Below, piece by piece: positions 1 through 11,300 of a stretch of DNA of 64,000 nt; the first letter of the stretch is position 1, and every line of letters begins with the position of its first letter. This DNA comes from Fasciolopsis buskii (taxonomy: Eukaryota > Platyhelminthes > Trematoda > Plagiorchiida > Fasciolidae), in the NCBI GenBank assembly GCA_008360955.1, contig LUCM01009796.1:186001-250000 (forward strand), written 5' to 3'. The notes beneath the pieces were generated by a model, which was not told where the DNA came from, made no database searches, and was given only the letters and a program-made list of their open reading frames with translations. Made by a program: the position numbers and the translations under genes.

Positions 1-3000
1 AGCAGTAGGACGGTTAGTAAGTACAATCAGTGACTAAAACGGTCGCACCCAAGCCCTGCCTAGACATACAAGCACATGTGGTGTGAAATATACATGATGC
101 GAAAGACCAAGGTTTACCCGTCTACGGTGGGTGAGCTGTCCAACGGGTTCCGTCCGCCAGTACGCATCCAAGCAAAGAAATCGGTCTGCTGATTGAGGCA
201 CATAACCTACCATGCATAACGTTTGGAAATTGGACGTTGGCAGAAGAGCAAAAAAATTGCCAATTCCAACGGATGAGTTTGTATGGAAATAGGACCATGG
301 GAACCAGTACACAAGTAAACAAGAGGACGAAGAAAAGCCAAGTTGGCAAGTACCGTGTCCAAGTGGGAGAAAGAATGAAAAAGATGGAAAACTGGCTTTC
401 ATTTTAAGGGAAAGAAATAGTTCGAGTTTTATTTACCGAAAAAATGGGTAAGTATGTCCGTGTGGTAATATCCTTCGAGGATAAAATTGACATTTATGCA
501 TACAGCATATTGCGACTGTCGTCGAGGCATGCTCAATTGCCCGAAAAGTGGCAAGCATTAGGTGATATGGCAAACTGTATGCAAACTTATTGTAGACCGC
601 TTCCGGGGAAATCCTTCCTTACAGCTAAATTATGGTTTAGCGTTTTTTATCCAGGTTGACATTGGTCACGTATAGGTTTGATCAGTTTGCTTCGTTAGTG
701 GAATGCATTCAGATTTCCTAGGGCGAGCTCATGGATGGTAAAAATTATACGCACAATCCTGGATGGTACATCCATTGAAGCGTGACGTTAGTACGCATGA
801 TAAACTTAAACGTGACTGCTGATAAAATTCTTCCTTTTAGCCGAAGAGTGAACTCCGAGCAACATATTCATGAACAATTCGTTCACCTATGATTATTCGA
901 ACTTGATATGAATTAGAACTAATCAGCAACTTAGATAACGTTTCACCTGAGCAAGAGATAGCTCATTTTTCCACTGGATTTTATCCCCGTCATGCATAAA
1001 TTTCAAAATGGAATGAGGTAAAAGTAAGGCCATCTCCTTTTGGATTCGTTCGTTTCTGGAAAGCGGATTATTGCACATTTTTTTCTGCCAGCTGCAAAAC
1101 TGTTACGAGAACAAAGACTGATTAGAGTTTCCTCGAATGTTTAAGTTCTCTTAGAATGAACATCCGTTAGTACGAATTCCTTGAAACATTTCTGGACATG
1201 ATTTAGCCAGACAGAACAAACTGAAAAGTTTTTCCTTTGGATTCGTGAAACAGAAATGCTTGAAGTTGCTGCCTGTTTCATCTCGTGAGAATTTAAAGTC
1301 ACAAGTGACACACAGTTGGGGAAGATTCTAAACATGTCGACGAGAAATGATCACTTTAGTTATGGTACAACAATAGTGTGTGAGATGCAAGTGCTTTATT
1401 ATTGAATATCATGCTGAAAGGCAACTGTAATCTGTACTCATTTTCATAAACATACCTAGTCCGAATTTGGACATCGTCAGTATCGTTGTGAAGCTAAAAT
1501 GTTTCGAATACGTTTTAGGGGTAAAATGCTGCGAGAAAATTTGTCCGGTTAGAATAGTTCAACAGGGTTTTTTCGAAAAGCTCGAAAGACATCGAAGGCC
1601 ACGGATCTGTTGCTCACAGTTGCTTGAACCGATCTCATGTGTTGTGTATAATCAGCAGCATTTGTCTTGGAATTTTCGGTCGTGAAGCGTAAATTCTTCT
1701 CGTCCCATTTATCCAACGATCACATCAGTTCGGAACCGTCAATAGTTAGTCTTAAATTAATACTCGGTAATCGGAAATCAGCCGGTTTTGCATCAACAAC
1801 TGCACCAGTCTCCCTGCAAGCGCCATAGCAGCGATGGTTTGCGTGAAACTAATGACAGAAAATTGTTACCTTCGATGAGCAACGCATATCTCATCCAAAT
1901 GTTTGTTTCATCTAATCTAACTCAAACAACTCGTGACCTCGATGTTTTAGTCTAGCCAGTTGGAAATGATAAGTAAATGTGCCGGCCATTTGACCCTTGC
2001 TAGTTACTCGGATTCAGCGGTCAGGGAGCTTATCAAGTCGAAACCTCATCAGAAAACCTATCTGACTGCATTATTGCCAACGTGTTGTCTCTTTTGTCCA
2101 TTTTCTCACTACGACTCTTACAAAAGTAACACAGTGACCGGAAATCACCCATAATGCTTGCTTAGAGTAAACACCAACAATGTGGCCGTTTGTTAAATCC
2201 ACGTTCATCAACCTATAGCCGGGTAAAATGATATCAATGAATTTTCATTTGGAATATTACTAACAGCATTGAATCAACGTGTTTCGGCTTTTTTTCTATC
2301 TCACATGCCATGTGCTTCTAGGTCGTAAGATGGAATACACTGGCAACATATGGTGTAGGTTTCTCCAGTTTTATATCTCAGTTACTTTACTGTCCAGGCA
2401 GTATATGTTCAGCTCAAGCTTAAGATGCATCCTTATACAGAGAGTAAAAAATCCACATGGAGACCATGCATCTCAAAGGTGGAAATTACCGGGCCTGAAT
2501 CACTGCTGCCGTTGAATACAAATTACAATAGGATGGTTGCAATAATTTCCGATATTTCGTCACGAGAAAATGAATAAACTAATTGTCTGGGGCCTCAAGG
2601 CGATTTTGTTGTGATCTGGACAATCTGATTTGGATCAAGGTAGGATGAACAGTTTACAAATTGTTCTTAGACCAAGGTAGTATTTTAGAGGTTTAACAAT
2701 GCTTACATTTCTTTTGTCAGATCCTAGATAAAAGTGGCAACAAATCCTGCTCAAGCTGACTATGAAAATCTCCGTGTCGATCCTGTTCGTGAAAAAATCA
2801 CATGACATGAGAGGTTCCACGGTTTGGGACTTTTATACAACCATCGAAATACATGAAATAGTTTGTTGTAGTCTTAAATCCGTAGTCATTTTTCTAAGTT
2901 CTGAGTTATTTTAAGACCTACTTACTTAACCAAACCGGAAAATATCATATTCACGGCTGGTAAACAATAACGTTTGTTTCGTTTTGTTCCAGCCTTATTG

Positions 3001-3750
3001 ATAATACAAGCAATGTACACATCATGCGTCAAACAACCCCCGTATTCACCAAGACATCATTCAGCTTTCACAGGTGGCGATCGGCTATTTTCATTTTATG
3101 ACGTCGTCATCTTGCCATTATACCACGATCTTCTTGATTGATTTTAAAAATGTAAAGACTTCATTTCGTCGTGGAGTGTAGCCAAGTTTAAAATAGATTG
3201 AATGTGTATACTTCTTTTCGCTGACTTGTCCATTTCCGTCCCCTTTATCAATATATATTTAATTGGACTACAGACGTATGACAGTCAACGTGTCATAGTC
3301 TCAATGTTACTTGGTGTAATCCGTTGATGACCCAATCGCCAATCCTAGTGATGACAAAATTTTTCAAAAACGTATGCAATGCCTGAATTCCTTTGTGCCT
3401 CCTCTTACGGAAATGAACTATTTGTGAACGTGATAAGAACGTGACACAATCATATCCCATGAAGACATTGTCCTGTTCTGTTCAATTACAAGTAGCGCTT
3501 TATGCCCTTCATGGCATCATATCCTTGCCGTTCGATTTCTGAATTCATCGCCTCTCTCCTCTTTCCACGAGTCTCCACAGTCTCCAGTGAAGCACGCACT
3601 TATTAAACACCCCGTATTGTGAGTGGGTGAGTAGAAACTCGTCGAATGGTAGGGAATATGTTTCTTCAAACAATGTAATTTCCAACATACCAAATAACCC
3701 AGATTATCTGTGCCAATCGGAATATACGACTATGACAGTCGCCTACTAAC
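1..3750. other. Mostly non-coding DNA
   Basis: No recognisable gene. A 122-codon minus-strand frame at 34-402 has no splice or domain support. Short frames at 444-659 and 1960-2154 (plus) are not supported either. A possible 38-nt exon at 3581-3618 is treated under findings. Confidence 0.5.
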
Positions 3751-3972
3751 ATGGAAGTAGGGCTCTTAGTCCAACTGACATTGGTCCTTTTTTGCCCCAT
3801 AGCGATTTATTTGTTTGATAACGGGTGCCTTGATCCTTACTACACGACTCCGCAAACTTTGGGACATGATGCTCGTAGCGAAGTATTCGGGTCAGTCTAC
3901 CACTTTTCTACTTCCGACTGGCTTTGTGAAAGCCTAGTCTGTCAGTCTATAGAGTATCATGTGATTCCTTAA
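3751..3972 (+). CDS. Possible small secreted or membrane protein (73 aa)
   Basis: This is a single uninterrupted frame of 73 codons. Its ATG has a good initiation context (AAC before the ATG, G after it). The N-terminus, about residues 3-22 (GLLVQLTLVLFCPIAIYLF), is strongly hydrophobic and would act as a signal peptide or anchor. The rest holds a few cysteines (two in WLCESLVC) and no motif I recognise. No splice site inside it is needed. In this AT-rich background a frame of this length can arise by chance, so I rely only on the start context and the hydrophobic leader. No function is proposed. Confidence 0.25.
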   Translation: MEVGLLVQLTLVLFCPIAIYLFDNGCLDPYYTTPQTLGHDARSEVFGSVYHFSTSDWLCESLVCQSIEYHVIP

Positions 3973-5476
3973 AACGGACAATTCCAGATCACTATATGGG
4001 CTGAAGCGTGTGCCCAATTCTTGGAGGATTACACTGATGCCTTCTCACTTTCTTATTTTTGGTTAAGTATACAGATTTATAAAATTAAAAACAAACGGCC
4101 CGTGGATGGCTGCGAGGCTTACCGTCTCCGTCCCGCAAACATTTTGTTTAATTTTTTACGCTCTTAATTCTCCCTCTAATCCGGGCGAAATTCACGATAG
4201 ACATGAAACACCTATTTCACCTACCTGAGGTATTTAACTGGAAGAAATCAGAAATTTCGTTCATACTAATTATAGTGGAATTATGCTTTACAATGTACCA
4301 GTAAAATGAAACGGAAACTTGCTGTTACATGTGACAGTATTTGCCAGCATTTATTTGCAGAAATAGAAAATGTTGCTTTGCATGAATTGTGCGAATCAAC
4401 AACGAGGGCAGGTCATTTGTCAATGCAGACTGGTTTTGTTGTCCGTAGTACACGATTCGTATGATTAAATATACCAAGGAGCTGCCCAAGTCATTGCGGA
4501 TAAAATTTGATGGATCCAGCCTCATTGAGGTAATTGATTCCGGAAAATGTCGCGTCTGATTTTTCAAGTAACTAAATACAAACAATATGATTGCATGGCA
4601 GTGTAGGCCAGATTGTTGAGACAGACCAGCTGAGGAGTTTGAAATAGTCCTTCCGGGAACAACACCACTTACGCTATCGTGAACATCAATTTCGGTTTAG
4701 ACAAGTACAACGAAAGAACATGCAGGATTTCTGCATATTTGTCAACAGACTTTATTCGTTCATTTCCAGTGACTATTGAAAGATTAGACGATAGCTTTGT
4801 TTGCTGAATAACGGTCTGCTCAAAGTGATCCGAATTTCACATGGTAAATGAAAAAAACTTGATTTTTGAAATTTCGCTTAAGGATTTTTTTGACCAAACA
4901 TCACATTTGAACTTGTTTTAGGGTTGCATTTTTCCTCCCTTATGTTTGATTGTGTTCATAATCTCGCCGGTTGCATTACAATTCAGTGAGGTAACTCAGT
5001 GGTTAATGATAGACAATAAATATTAGGTCATTCTTGGCAGTCCGATTACAACAGCCTTCGACAGTTCCTTTCTCATCGGTTCCTGGGGTATTCTGGATGA
5101 AAATATTAAGAGAACAATGGAAGCTAGTCAGGGCTTTTGTGGCATCTACACTTCTCAGCCAAATTTGTAAGCTATAGGTTCTTTCATATCAACCGACTGA
5201 ATTCCAGATGAATAAACTAACGAATCACAAAAATTGCAACACGGATATTATATTGCTATTAGGCTTTGGTAAATCTACACTGATTTACACGCAAAACGGT
5301 CGACTGTATTTGAAGAAACTACTACAAACCGTTTCTGATCCATGGCAATAATCAAGCAAATTTCAGATAAGTACTCATGAAGTTTTCAAAACTGCTTCTA
5401 TGTTGTTTATCCTACGGATAGCACGAACAAATAATAGACAGGCAATCGATAAAAAATATTTTGTTGTTTACTTAAA
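3973..5476. other. Non-coding stretch
   Basis: No gene is supported. A minus-strand ATG near 4165, followed by about 20 coding-like bases and a GTAAGC donor, could be a tiny first exon but has no partner. The 86-codon minus-strand frame at 4325-4585 lacks splice support. Confidence 0.5.
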
Positions 5477-5632
5477 CCGGCGGTGGCCGATCGGATAAGG
5501 TCGCGTCGTTCGGGAACGAAGGTTGCGGGTTCGAATCCTCCCACCATCCGTCAAATTCTCCAGCTGGCAGTCGTCTGTTGGCCGCGGCTCTCTTCCTGGA
5601 AAATGATGTGAGCAGTTATTTCATTAATAAAG
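5477..5632 (+). repeat. tRNA-derived SINE, best-preserved copy
   Basis: The 5' part is tRNA-like: an A-box-like TGGCCGATCGG, then an exact B box GGTTCGAATCC at 5528-5538, i.e. an internal RNA polymerase III promoter. The body that follows (CAGCTGGCAGTCGTCTG, then TTGGCCGCGG) recurs at 38211-38345 and 63748-63894, and in decayed form at 19333-19415 and 41747-41815. The copy ends in an A-rich tail near ATTAATAAAGG. It encodes no protein and would depend on a LINE for movement. The element family is clear from the internal copies; the exact ends are approximate. Confidence 0.8.
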
Positions 5633-7622
5633 GAATTAATAGATAAGAAATCCGTCTGGTCGAGGCAAGTGACTAAATGTAACTCATTTGAATCTGTATC
5701 AGTGGCCGGGGTCAAGAGAGTTTTCTGGTGTTACGTTCAGGATCCATTTATATTTCTGATGAATCAAAAAGAACTTCGTGGTGCCAAATTTGTAAATGTA
5801 CGCACAAATATGGGAATATTTTACTAAAATCTTACCGAGTAACCGTGATTGGCAATTCACACCAAATACAAAGACAGCCAAACTACCCTGGGATGCTTTT
5901 AACCCTGAGCTACTAGGAAAAACATATGTATGTTTATGATGATTGTTTTTGAACGTGTCAAAAATTTGTGACGAAGAAGCAAAGTCACATAGCTCGAGAA
6001 ATCCAGCGGATCATCTTGATGCCAAATAACATAGTTATGGAGAACAATATATTATTGAGTTCTGCGACGGATAACATATCAGGTTTGAATTTGTACTCGC
6101 TATCGTTTATTTCCTATTTGCCTCCCATTTTGTGGATGCCGAATCTGAATTGGTGACAACTACTTACAAGAACAAGGCGCCCACAAAGTGTATTTTTCTA
6201 GTTTCAGCTGAAGATTGAGTGATTGATTGTCTAACGGAAAACCCGATCCTAGCAATCCAAGTGTGTGTTTAATGCAAGAACATCTTGGGTCATTAGTAAA
6301 GTCGTCCAATAAGGATGAGACATCAGCGTAAGCAATGATCCGGAATATCGGTGACGAATATATACTACAGCCTGTGGTGCCGACGACCACCACACGTTCG
6401 AGAGTCAACGCTAACTCCCGAAATAGGTGACACACAACCGCTCATCTCAGCTATGCTTCCCGTTTTGTCATGATAGATATGTACTGTTCAAAATTCTAAA
6501 CAGAACTGAATCAGCTTTATGGGTTAATTTACCGACAATCAACGGATAATTATGAATCATTTATTGCCAACGAATTATCTCATACAGTAAAGCAAGACAA
6601 AATTTTTGCGCTTTCTGTATACGGTTAGCAACTAAATTCGATAGGTCTACGAACATTTTGCTTAACCAGGGATTTATTTACTCAAGCTATGTCATTAATT
6701 GTCTAGGTGACCAACTGGATTTAAACTGACGAAGAAGTAGGAAACGTGGTTGACCTCAGACACCTGTATTGCCGCACTGAAAGCTACCAACGCGACAAAA
6801 CTACTCGAAATTACTACTTGATACACTATTAAAAATTTCCTTTCTATTTTTAATCCCGAACATGAAGTTGTTCTGGATAAGCTGTCGCTAGTTTTGCAAA
6901 ATGAAGTTGACCAACGTCTTGGAAATCTGGAGTCCAGGAGGTCGATAGCTTAGATTTGGATTATGATCAAACAAGCACCAGCGGAGGTATGTCCGTATTT
7001 GTCAAGAACATCATCTCACTTGCAACATCTTTTAAAAATGTATAACACGCGCATTATTCGCCAGGAAGTTCAGCTCAGTTCGCACAAATGGAAGTGGATT
7101 TATTTAAAAATCAGGGTCATAATCCCGTTCGCATTTGTGTGACATTTACTTGGCTATCTGGCCTGAAAAAACATCCCAGGGAGTGACTGATGAAAGGTTG
7201 CCACAAGGCAGGAAGAGTTCGAATTAAACTCATAGCATGGCAATACCCACTAAGTAGTAGTGCCTCTGCCAGTCTTAAAGATTGTTCTCCTGACGTCCTT
7301 TGATAGATAGATGTCAGCAGATTTTGAATTGCAACCATCCATATCAATACCGAGGTTTTAGACACCTTAGGCAAAAACATCCTCTAATGGTATCAACTTG
7401 TGTTGATCTCAATCAGGAGGTTGATTAGACACTGGTTACGCGTCGGTCCTTCACGGTTTCATTAAACGTGATATTTCCCCGCCCGTCTGCGCGCGCTTTC
7501 TAAGGCACAGCATGTAAACTTTCTATGATTGTGTGCGCAATACCAGAATTAAGTTCTTCATCAAGTCTCGGTTTAACACGAGAAATGTCTTGTCCATGGA
7601 AACACTTTAAGCACTTCCATAT
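5633..7622. other. Non-coding stretch
   Basis: No supported gene. Minus-strand frames at 6160-6435 (91 codons, ending near a GTAAGT) and 7117-7380 (87 codons) have no domain I can name. Confidence 0.5.
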
Positions 7623-8366
7623 ATGGCCTTGAATATCGCAGAGAAGATATGTGATATAGCAGGTGTCCACAAATTTCCTTCACCACGTGCAAAATCAAGT
7701 GATCCTAGCAACAGTACACTCCATATAGTTTTAAAGCTTTCTACCTACCCATTATTGGAAACAATCCGTCGCCTGCGAGCAAAGAATAATTTGCACCAAA
7801 CGGACAATCGACCAAGCAATAAAACTTGGGAATTGCTGCAACAACATTTATCCAATACCCTAGGGTGGTCTTTGACGGCTACCAATATGTGAGTCTCAAA
7901 CAATACAAATCTGTTCGTTATTCAGCACTCCGACATAAGTTGCTTCAACAGTCTTGGTCAGTCAGTCTTCGAGTTGTTGTAGCGTACGGTACACTGGACA
8001 AAAGACGACACGATCGTGAAAAAAAGATATCTGAACACCTGCCTGTAGCTCTGCGTAAACAAACCACGCGGGATGACAATAGCCCGAATTTTCGGCATTG
8101 TGCTTTATGGTGATCACAAATTAGATCCATCCGCGGCCTTCAAACCTATCGAAACGGCACCCATGTTTCACGCCGAGATTACGCAAGTGATTGCTCGTGA
8201 TGTCCCACGCTATGGTAAGCCGGTATTTGAAATCGGATTTGTTCAAGTAACGCAGTCTCATGCAGCGTTGCACTTGTCATGGCCACAGAATGTTGCTCTG
8301 AATACTACACACAAAGGCAAACTGGTCTTATTCTTAGCCCTCGCATTGATCGTTCATCAAGCTTGA
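7623..8366 (+). CDS. Coding-like patch, gene or old mobile element
   Basis: Open frames overlap across this 740-bp patch. An 89-codon frame (7623-7892) runs into a donor GTGAGT at 7889, and TTCGTTATTCAG ends at 7925, which would give a 37-nt intron. A 95-codon frame (7826-8113) runs through it, and a third (8073-8366) contains YGDHKLDPSAAFKPIE and meets a strong donor GTAAGC at 8215. No single model uses all three in one phase: joining at 7888/7926 keeps only a short continuation open (HSDISCFNSLG). I recognise no domain. It may be a real gene with small introns, or a decayed retroelement. Confidence 0.25.
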
Positions 8367-10259
8367 TTTTTGCACTTGCTTTTCATTTCCCCCTAATTCC
8401 ATTTTCACACATGATTTTTGGTTTGCACCAAATTTGCCAAGATCTCTTTGATTTTAACGTTTGTTCAAGATAGTGGAACTTTGTTGGACATTGCAATCTG
8501 CTATCAGACCTATGTTCTCTTTGTTGTTTGAAAGCTATACGTTACTATCCAGTGTGGGTATATTGGAAAGAAATTTCCCATGTGTTCCATGTTGCTTTCA
8601 TAGTTCTTTGGTCTTTTTAATAAAGTGTTACAGTAAAACCTTTACTTCTTAGGCAAATTCAAAATCCCCGATTTGTTTTTTTCAAATGCATGCCTGATTT
8701 GGGACAAAGTGTCTATCGTGCGTCTTCTTTAAATAACTAAGCACGACGCACTTATATTCCTTAGTATACGCCTACCCTAAGCGTAGTCATATTTATTATA
8801 TTCCTCCATAAGTGTCTGCATTGATAGCTTATTTTGTTTCGAGGATTTTCACCAGCGACAGTGTTTTTCGGTGAAAATGTTCTACAGGTATTTGTTTTTA
8901 TTGTGCTCCATGGGAGATGTATCTGCGTGACTGCAAAATCAGAACTGTTTAGCAATTTTGCACGTTCACTCTTGGGCTCAGAGGCACAACACACATTGTG
9001 CTGAGCTCAGAGAGAGACGAGTGTAAGTGGATGCCTTTGATTTATTCAACTCAAAGTTCTTCTATATTCTACCAAGCTTTTTGCATCCCTCCCACAACGG
9101 GTTGATTCGTCGAGAGGTAGGGATAGTTCCAGAGAATGACTATATTTGGTCGGGTGACCACCCATCAAGTAGCCATCAACTATCTTCTCTGAATTCTCAT
9201 CTCGTGTCCTGTTTTTCCGCAATTTCACGGCAAGCTTTTACGACCTTCTGGTCAGCAGAGATAGTGGTCTATTCTTCAACAAAATTTATGTCCCGTACCA
9301 CAAATTTATAGTTTTTTGTCAAACACTATCATCAGTCGAATTGAATTTTATTAACTGTGAAGAACTATTGCAGGCACGATGGATTTCGCGTTCCGGTAAA
9401 ATCCGCTCACGCTTGTCTCGACGTACCCAGAATTTTGACAAATTTCTGTTCCCATTCACAAACGTGTGCATAATTATTCAGACGAATAACTTGCAAAGCA
9501 TCTTTCTTTGCATACAACTTTCTCGTTGAAATAATAATTTTGGCTTCATACTATTTAATTTATACTGTGGGTTAAATCAAATAGATCCATTTCTGAACTA
9601 ATCCAAATACGTCATCTCATCAGTGCAGTCGGGCTTCGAGCTCACTTCTAATCAAACCCCTAAGTTAACTGGTACATATGATCTGTCACCTGGCCTTTGA
9701 AAATCATTGGAAAACCGGTCAAATTTAGCGCGCGCACATATCATCCACTGCGGCGAACTTTTTACCGAAATACATGTCATCGGCATAATTTCTCTACAGT
9801 TCACAAACTACTTGCAGTTGCAGAAGGATGCGACAAATTTGACCAGCACCGAAATGGACGTTTTATTCGATTATTGAGAAGAATCGGTTCTGGTCTTCAT
9901 TTTGAACGAATGGGCTTATTCATTCGGCGCACAGTGTAATTCCTAAATGCAAAGCCCCTTAGCAATTTGGGATTTTTTCTAGTCACAATAGCGTTATATT
10001 ATGCGATATGGACTTTTGCGTACAGAACTTGTCGCATTTCAGTTGAAAAACCTGCATATTAAGCAAGTCAATGGATAACTCGCTAATAATTGATTGATCA
10101 CGGCCAGGAATTTAAGATCCTTTTTAAGAAAAACTGAAAGAATAACGGCAGAACCCTAAAGAAGGATTACAAAAGCACTGTTATGCAACCTGGGAGATGA
10201 TACTTTATTTCATCTTGTGGCGTCGAAGCTTCCTGATTTGAAAAGACAATCGTAAGAGA
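8367..10259. other. Non-coding stretch
   Basis: No supported gene. A 94-codon plus frame (9027-9311) and an 80-codon basic plus frame (9697-9939) lack splice signals and motifs. A 41-nt segment at 8982-9022, between a CAG and GTAAGT, could be a small exon but is unsupported. Confidence 0.45.
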
Positions 10260-11300
10260 TTCATTACACAGGTGGAAATGTGAGAAGTCCACTTCTGATT
10301 TTTATCATTAGTAACTCGGTAAGAGTTTCTGAGTTGATGGGTAGGCTGACCAAGAGAGAGAGAGAACAGAAATTGGAAACATTTAGATGTGTTGAGATGT
10401 AAACCACATTGCGCAGAGAAATCGTAGAAAGAAGATAGCTTGCCGGAAATCTTTGAAATTCATCTTCGTTCGAAATGCCCTGGGAGGGTGCAACATAATC
10501 AGTATACTTAAACAGATGACAGGGTATCTAGTTGATCAGTCTCTAATGTAAGTACAGAAGAGATATGGTGAAAGAACAGCACCCCGAAGCACTCTTGAGT
10601 TGTTAGCCAACGTTTTTGAAGGTTTACCTTCCATTCGTGTGCAGTGGGTTCGGTTAGTAAATTGATCAGACAGCAATGCGAATAATGGCCTGGGATAACC
10701 AAATATTCCCAGTTTCTGAAGCGAAAGAGACCGTGGGACTGAATTAATTGCCAATGAATAGTTTAGAAAGGCACGACGCACTAATTTTATCGTTATGTTT
10801 AAGGACTTACAAATGTGGTGAGTAAGGGACGAGACAGCCTCCAGATCGGACCGGTTAGATTTATAAACAAACTAAAATGGATCGTCAGGAGGACACATAG
10901 AAGGCAAGCGCTTAAGTATAGTACTCTCTGTCAGTTTAAGATCAGATGTTGAGATAATGGAGCGAAAACGTCTAGCTAAAGCAGGAAAAATGCTAAATTT
11001 TGGGATGAGAATGAAAGTTACGGGTTTCCAACAATCAGGGATAGAAGACGAGCTTAATAATGAGTTAATCCGAGAAGTAAATGCATCGGTCAGAGCCACG
11101 GCACCGTGCCTTAAAAGAGCTGAAGACAGACTGCCAGGATGAAACCCTGTGCTAGTTTCAGTGGTGCGGTGGTCCAGCACCTCTTTCTTAGAAAAGCTTT
11201 TGACTGTTGTATCATTACCCTGTCCAAATATGACTGGGGTATAAGTGTAAGGATGAATGAAAGCATGATTGATGTCAACGTATGCAGAACATTTCATGTC
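10260..11300 (-). mobile_element. Decayed non-LTR retrotransposon (LINE), reverse transcriptase fragment
   Basis: Read on the minus strand, the frames give successive blocks of a LINE reverse transcriptase. The N-terminal block, about 10880-11170, has SIPDCWKPVTFILIPK and an IISTSDLKLTESTILKRL-like segment, which corresponds to the usual IP..WK...I.P.yK and PISLtS..lE.il.. blocks. The palm block, about 10536-10760, has FTNRTHCTRMEG and SRVLRGAVLSPYLFC, matching the SGVPQGSVLGPLLF region. The frames shift between blocks and conserved residues are changed, so it is a pseudogene. I found no catalytic YADD. The segment near 10266-10300 closely matches 25370-25404 in a second copy. Known family logic: such elements supply the machinery for SINEs; this copy cannot. 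Confidence 0.75.

Noticed and set aside
34..402. 122-codon minus-strand frame at the window edge
   Set aside because: No domain, no splice signals, and cannot be extended beyond the window; a repeat or chance frame is as likely.
6160..6435. Reverse transcriptase YADD block in the minus-strand frame
   Set aside because: AYADVSSLL is only superficially like AYADDv.L; no other reverse transcriptase block is adjacent.
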